Shown piece by piece: positions 60,149 to 64,000 of a stretch of DNA of 64,000 nucleotides. Position numbers and translations under genes: made by a program. Source of the stretch: Gadus chalcogrammus (lineage: Eukaryota > Chordata > Actinopteri > Gadiformes > Gadidae); NCBI RefSeq assembly GCF_026213295.1, contig NC_079425.1:13632397-13696396 (forward strand), read 5' to 3'. Below the pieces are notes generated by a model. It worked only from the letters and a program-made list of their open reading frames with translations. It was not told the DNA's origin and did not search any database. The stretch's first letter is position 1. Every line of letters starts with the position of its first letter.

Positions 60149-62414
60149 TCATTCCATTGTTTCGTTGATATGCATTATTGAAAAGTTTCAAGCATATGGA
60201 TTTAATGCAATATCCACAAACAGTTCAAAATGGTACCATGATATGCGGTCACAGGTACATAGTTATCACCTGACAAACATGTCACGGGTTGAAATCAAAG
60301 GCAGTACAAATGGATAAAAATGTAGCTGAAGTTTCAAATGTCTTGTTTATTGTATTAACCAGTTCATTTCTCTTTTGTGAAAGTCACCAAAAGTTCAAAA
60401 AAGTTAAACGCAAGGTCACAGGCTAACAGTGGAGCTGTGTTGGGAACCAGCAGCCAAGAGCTTCCATCGAAACTTTCTACCCATGTTAAATAGATTTAGT
60501 TGGCAGTTCCTTTTCTGCCCATTCTTTTTTAAACTTGTGGAAGCACTTTGCAGTACTGGGAGACACCATTTCTAACGGCAATGGAGCTAGATTCTAAAAA
60601 TTTCAAAAGATGCCCAAAGCAAATACCTTTAACCCATAGTTGTGTTTTATCAAATTAAAAAATTTTAGTTTCATTGACCACAAATTGAGCAGAAATATTT
60701 TGCATACAAATCTTTAAATAGTTTAACCACATTAAGAAAAATACATTCGTTAATTTTTTTAATAGTGAAGCCACAAGTTTTGCACATTATCCAAACAGAA
60801 TACCTGAAATGTTGATATTTTCAGCCCTTTCGGGTTAAAACAAGAGAAAAGGACAACCTAAGAGTGAAAAGTTTGGGTTAGGTGACCTATCGTTCAAAGA
60901 TGTCCCTGGTCAGGTAGACTAAATAAAAGTGTATTCCCAATTGCTCCAGGACATTTGTGTAATTTACTTGTGAGCTCTCCCTCAAGCCTAGAGAGACATC
61001 AGTGTTGAACCACCAACTGAAAGGGGGTATTTGCCATTAGTATGAGTGACAACATTTCATGGCTATTAATTTAGTTCATAATATTTAGCCGATTTGAATG
61101 GACTTTTCTAGCAGGCGAGGCTGTCAAAGAACTAAATATGGAGCAACTACAAAAAGTAAATTTGCAGCATGACCAAATTATACAAAAAGTATAGGAACTG
61201 TTCTAGCAGATATGTTTTAGAAGTCTCTTTTGATAGGCAGGGAATAATTGTCTTTGTCACCCTGTAGTCATGCCATCAAATCTGTTGGGCAAAGTACCGC
61301 CACTGATTAATCCAGTAGACTCACCAGTCAAGTCCCCCTAGTTAGAAAATGGAAGAAACCCAGTTAGTCATGTTAATTATTCTGTTGTTACAAATGAAGA
61401 CCAATACTTGCCACATATTGCGATCCAAGTTACTGGCTGCAGTCTTGGATTTTATAGTTCTATATGAATAGATTCAATTTACTAAACTATTAATCATGCT
61501 TCAGAAGAATTAACCTTTCTTGGATGGCAGATCTACCACAAGCCTCCATTGCCACAACCTCCAGATGGCTTACGACCTACGGCAACTCCTCGACTACTGC
61601 AAGCCAACAAATTGGCTCTTGCACACCAGACACGCATTTTGCTTTATTTTAGGTTTTCAAGCATCTTAAAATACCCAAATCATCGCTCCAATACACAAGT
61701 TAGCTAATGGCCTACAAGGAAATGCTGAAGCTAGTGTTAGTGATGGCGATAGAAATGGACAAGCTTGCGTGTACAAATATGCAACTAGAATTGCAAGGTT
61801 CACAGCCCAGTTGCATAAGTGGTCGCAACCGTTGGATTGTAAGCAAGGGTAAAAAAAAAAAAAAATTCGCACAACCTAGTCAACAAGGTCAATTGAAAGC
61901 CTGTACAAAACGACCCTGGAATAGTCAAATGCAGCTTTACAGTGGATGAATTAAGCCAAATTGCATAAACATCCAATGGTAAACAGTATACAAATGCAAT
62001 CAAGGTTGCACTCACACTAGGCCATCTGGCCGTGGCCGTCGCAACTGTGGCCTGGCCACGGTAGGCTCTTGTACATACGCCATCACGTCGCTAGCATCCA
62101 AACAATTCTACCAAACCTTAACCAACTAGTGAAAAATGGAACAAAACTTTAGCACACACCCAGTGACTAATCACCTTGTCCAGGGGTGTTCCAACGTGGT
62201 TAACCAGAGGGCCTTGTGGACTTAAAGTAAGCCACACATTTGACAGACAGCACCGAATGACGTTAAACTAAGCTAATCTACAGGTTACCAGTGCTAGTGC
62301 AATTACATGAGCATTTTGCACAATATTTGTACTCCAATGCTACGTAAAGCAGGCTTCTTCAGAAACCCGTAGCCTGCTACATTGAAGGGCAACCGTTACT
62401 GTACCTGACCTAGA

Positions 62415-62496
62415 CCGAAAGATGGCTCTGGAAGCCACTAGGCCCACGCAGCAGATTACTGCGTGGACCGCGGTGGCTTCCAGATCAACCCTTCGG
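62415..62496. ncRNA. MicroRNA-precursor-like hairpin
   Basis: Arms 62415-62451 and 62459-62496 pair over about 37 bp with a 7-base loop (cagatta). Perfectly paired blocks include tctggaagccac with gtggcttccaga and cacgcag with ctgcgtg; mismatches cluster at two internal positions. Size (82 nt), loop and bulge pattern fit a pre-miRNA. I recognise no known miRNA in either arm on either strand. It would lie in exon 2 of the candidate minus-strand transcript. Confidence 0.4.
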
Positions 62497-62581
62497 TGGA
62501 CCATTCATACACATGTATTCCGAGGATGTTTTGAAGACACTGGAGTCCCATGGCACTAGATTCCTTTGAAGACTAAGTTAG

Positions 62582-62612
62582 TATGGGGGGGCCCAAAGGG
62601 GGCCCCCCCATA
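62582..62612. repeat. Perfect 13-bp GC hairpin
   Basis: The arms tatgggggggccc (62582-62594) and gggcccccccata (62600-62612) are exact reverse complements around the loop aaagg. It lies 22 bases inside the candidate exon 2. Confidence 0.9.
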
Positions 62613-62899
62613 GATCTTGTCAGTCATCTAACACCTGTTAAGAAAAACACACACACATCACAAGATACAAATCAGCAAAGCTAGGTTAACAAACAGCGGT
62701 GACATGCATGTCAAGGTGCAAAGAGCAGGGATACTGATGGCTTGTGTCTGAGAAAACATCAACATTTAATAAAGGAAAATAACTTTTACTCACTGTGGTG
62801 GTCTGAGAAAAGAAAACATAGCATAGCCTAACCTAACCATACGTCTCTCGTACTGGCCTCACGTCGAGCCAGCACCACCTTCAGCCCCAAACATCAAAT

Positions 62900-62940
62900 G
62901 AGAAAGCCCTTAAATAGGGAAATGGCAATTGGACCAATCA
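62900..62940 (-). promoter_or_regulatory. CCAAT and TATA-like boxes
   Basis: The minus strand reads gattggtcc (inverted CCAAT, 62932-62940) and, about 15 bases further, ccctatttaaggg (62908-62920). A start about 30 bases downstream would fall near 62880, giving an exon 1 of about 87 nt to the donor at 62793. Confidence 0.35.
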
Positions 62941-63244
62941 CGGCCGTATGGGCCAGACCATTAGTTGGGGGAACATTATTTACCTAAAGCTACCAATCCA
63001 ACATAACTGAACATAAAGTACATTGTGTGAATACTAAATAAACATGAAACTAAATAAACAATCACCAAATACATATATACCCACACCCTGTGCACAACCT
63101 AAAGATATTTACAAAACAGCTGTTTCTATCAACACCCCCCTGGGCTATTCCCTGATACTCTGATCCTAAGCTCCCTTAGCATACTGCCCCCTACCGGGAC
63201 GGAAGACCAGTCTTACACCAGCCCAATATAATATATACACACAC

Positions 63245-63245
63245 A

Positions 63246-63313
<68 letters not shown>

Positions 63314-63316
63314 TTC
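63245..63316. repeat. AAT trinucleotide repeat
   Basis: Pure (AAT)n with one tat break near 63281. Confidence 0.97.
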
Positions 63317-63414
63317 TCTAATGGGAGACAGTGAGAAGGGGGAGGATTTCACCTTCTCACAATTACATTTGTTCTTTTCCACACTTCATGAATAGATCCA
63401 TGCAGGAGTGTGAG

Positions 63415-63783
63415 GGTCGCCCCATACCATTTAACAGGGGACTTCTGTCATGTTGTACAATCCAAGTGGGGACCATCTTTTATATTTTCCCATGTAAACA
63501 CATTGACAGAAGCAACAGTTGCAGTTGGCAAACACTCATTGAGTGAAACAATAGGCACAGACAGCTCCCTGCAGTGAATGGAGTCCCCTCTTTGATATGT
63601 AAATATCGCTTAAGTATTCAAGTCCCCTCTTGGCAACTTCTTTAAAAAAATCACATTTGAAGTTATATTATGACAAAATAACTTAAAACTAAACGCTGTA
63701 TTATGTTTTTGTATTTTATAAATGACCAGAAATAGAGGTCCACACTTGGTCGATGGAAACCGATAGTCCCCTGTGGGTAGGGT

Positions 63784-63788
<5 letters not shown>
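63415..63788. repeat. ggggac-rich repeat flanking the GT tract
   Basis: The words caggggacttc, gtggggacc, gtcccctc (twice), gaggtccacacttgg and tagtcccctg recur across about 370 bases. The word ggtccacacttg also occurs at the junction between units 1 and 2 of the tandem array (about 58890), so the two regions appear to share an element. Confidence 0.5.
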
Positions 63789-63867
<79 letters not shown>

Positions 63868-63905
63868 TGTGTGTGTTGTATGTGTGTGTTGTGGTCTTTG
63901 TGTGA
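63789..63905. repeat. GT microsatellite
   Basis: A long (GT)n tract with ggt and tta breaks near its end. Confidence 0.95.
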
Positions 63906-63918
63906 GTTTGAGTGTGAG

Positions 63919-64000
63919 ATGGGGCTGCACAATTAATCGTAATCACTTGCGATTTCGATTCATAACTCTATGCGATCGACATTCTAAATGACTACGATTT
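63919..64000. mobile_element. Left end of a transposon cut by the window edge
   Basis: The sequence ggggctgcacaattaatcg followed by cgatttcgattcataac and gcgatcgac closely resembles the terminal sequence of a common fish DNA transposon (gggctgcacgattaatcg type, rich in cgatt words). Only 82 bases are inside the window, so the other end and target duplication cannot be checked. Confidence 0.6.

Larger units (their letters stand above)
60120..62940 (-). ncRNA. Candidate spliced transcript, probably non-coding
   Basis: Read on the minus strand there is a CCAAT box (62934-62938), then a TATA-like ctatttaag (about 62910-62918). An exon of about 90 nt ends ...CCACCACA at 62794 and is followed by GTGAGTAA. 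A 159-nt intron ends tttttcttaacag, and exon 2 begins at 62634. Further exon-like pieces are 62125-62016 (acceptor ttcactag, donor GTGAGT, with an ATG at 62083 opening 22 codons), 61596 onward (acceptor ttggcttgcag), and a 13-nt segment 61337-61325 between ttttctaactag and GTGAGT. Exon 2 has stops in all frames and two strong hairpins. No protein family was recognised. The spacing and quality of the first donor/acceptor pair are the main argument; the rest could be chance. Confidence 0.3.

Overview
The window looks like non-coding DNA from a ray-finned (teleost) fish. Three things point that way. It is saturated with long CA/GT, GA/CT and AT microsatellites. It carries several short hAT-type DNA transposons whose terminal repeats are of kinds common in fish genomes, and four of them keep recognisable target-site duplications. 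It also holds a non-LTR retrotransposon 3' end of a type widespread in fish, plus tRNA-derived SINE copies. The species cannot be fixed from the sequence alone. I see no exon of a recognisable protein-coding host gene; the window reads as intergenic DNA or the inside of a very large intron. Almost all long open frames are artefacts of CA, GA or minisatellite repeats.

Layout. 0-6 kb: AT-rich unique sequence, a CA tract, a 47-bp minisatellite, a SINE, and a CpG-rich promoter-like patch near 4.7-5.1 kb. 6.28-8.16 kb: a complete hAT-like element with a LINE fragment nested in it; the LINE's 5' end is a perfect 26-bp snap-back. 9.4-11.6 kb: CA and poly-C tracts and degenerate arrays. 14-16.8 kb: GA and AT tracts, a degenerate array, and two MITE-like elements. 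18.9-19.6 kb: a hAT element with an exact 8-bp duplication. 22-23.2 kb: C-rich low complexity, then a possible small exon. 27.4-27.7 kb: SINEs. 29.8-30.9 kb: a 1-kb degenerate minisatellite. 30.9-31.4 kb: a second promoter-like patch. 33.1-33.8, 35.4-36.4, 39.66-40.29 and 41.87-43.13 kb: further DNA transposons. 44.25 kb: a large foldback. 48.5-51.75 kb: relics of a LINE reverse transcriptase, a Ty3/gypsy-like reverse transcriptase and a hAT transposase BED zinc finger. 54.4 kb: a long CT tract. 56.77-57.27 kb: a hAT element. 58.4-59.6 kb: three tandem copies of a 0.33-0.44 kb unit. 63.9-64 kb: the edge of another transposon.

The most interesting unexplained stretch is 60.1-62.94 kb on the minus strand. 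A CCAAT/TATA-like promoter is followed by a consensus splice donor and acceptor 159 bases apart. Downstream lie two very strong hairpins (one the size of a microRNA precursor), further exon-like segments, and a polyadenylation signal. This could be an undescribed spliced non-coding transcript, or a small gene, that hosts a structured RNA. It rests only on sequence signals and needs RNA evidence.
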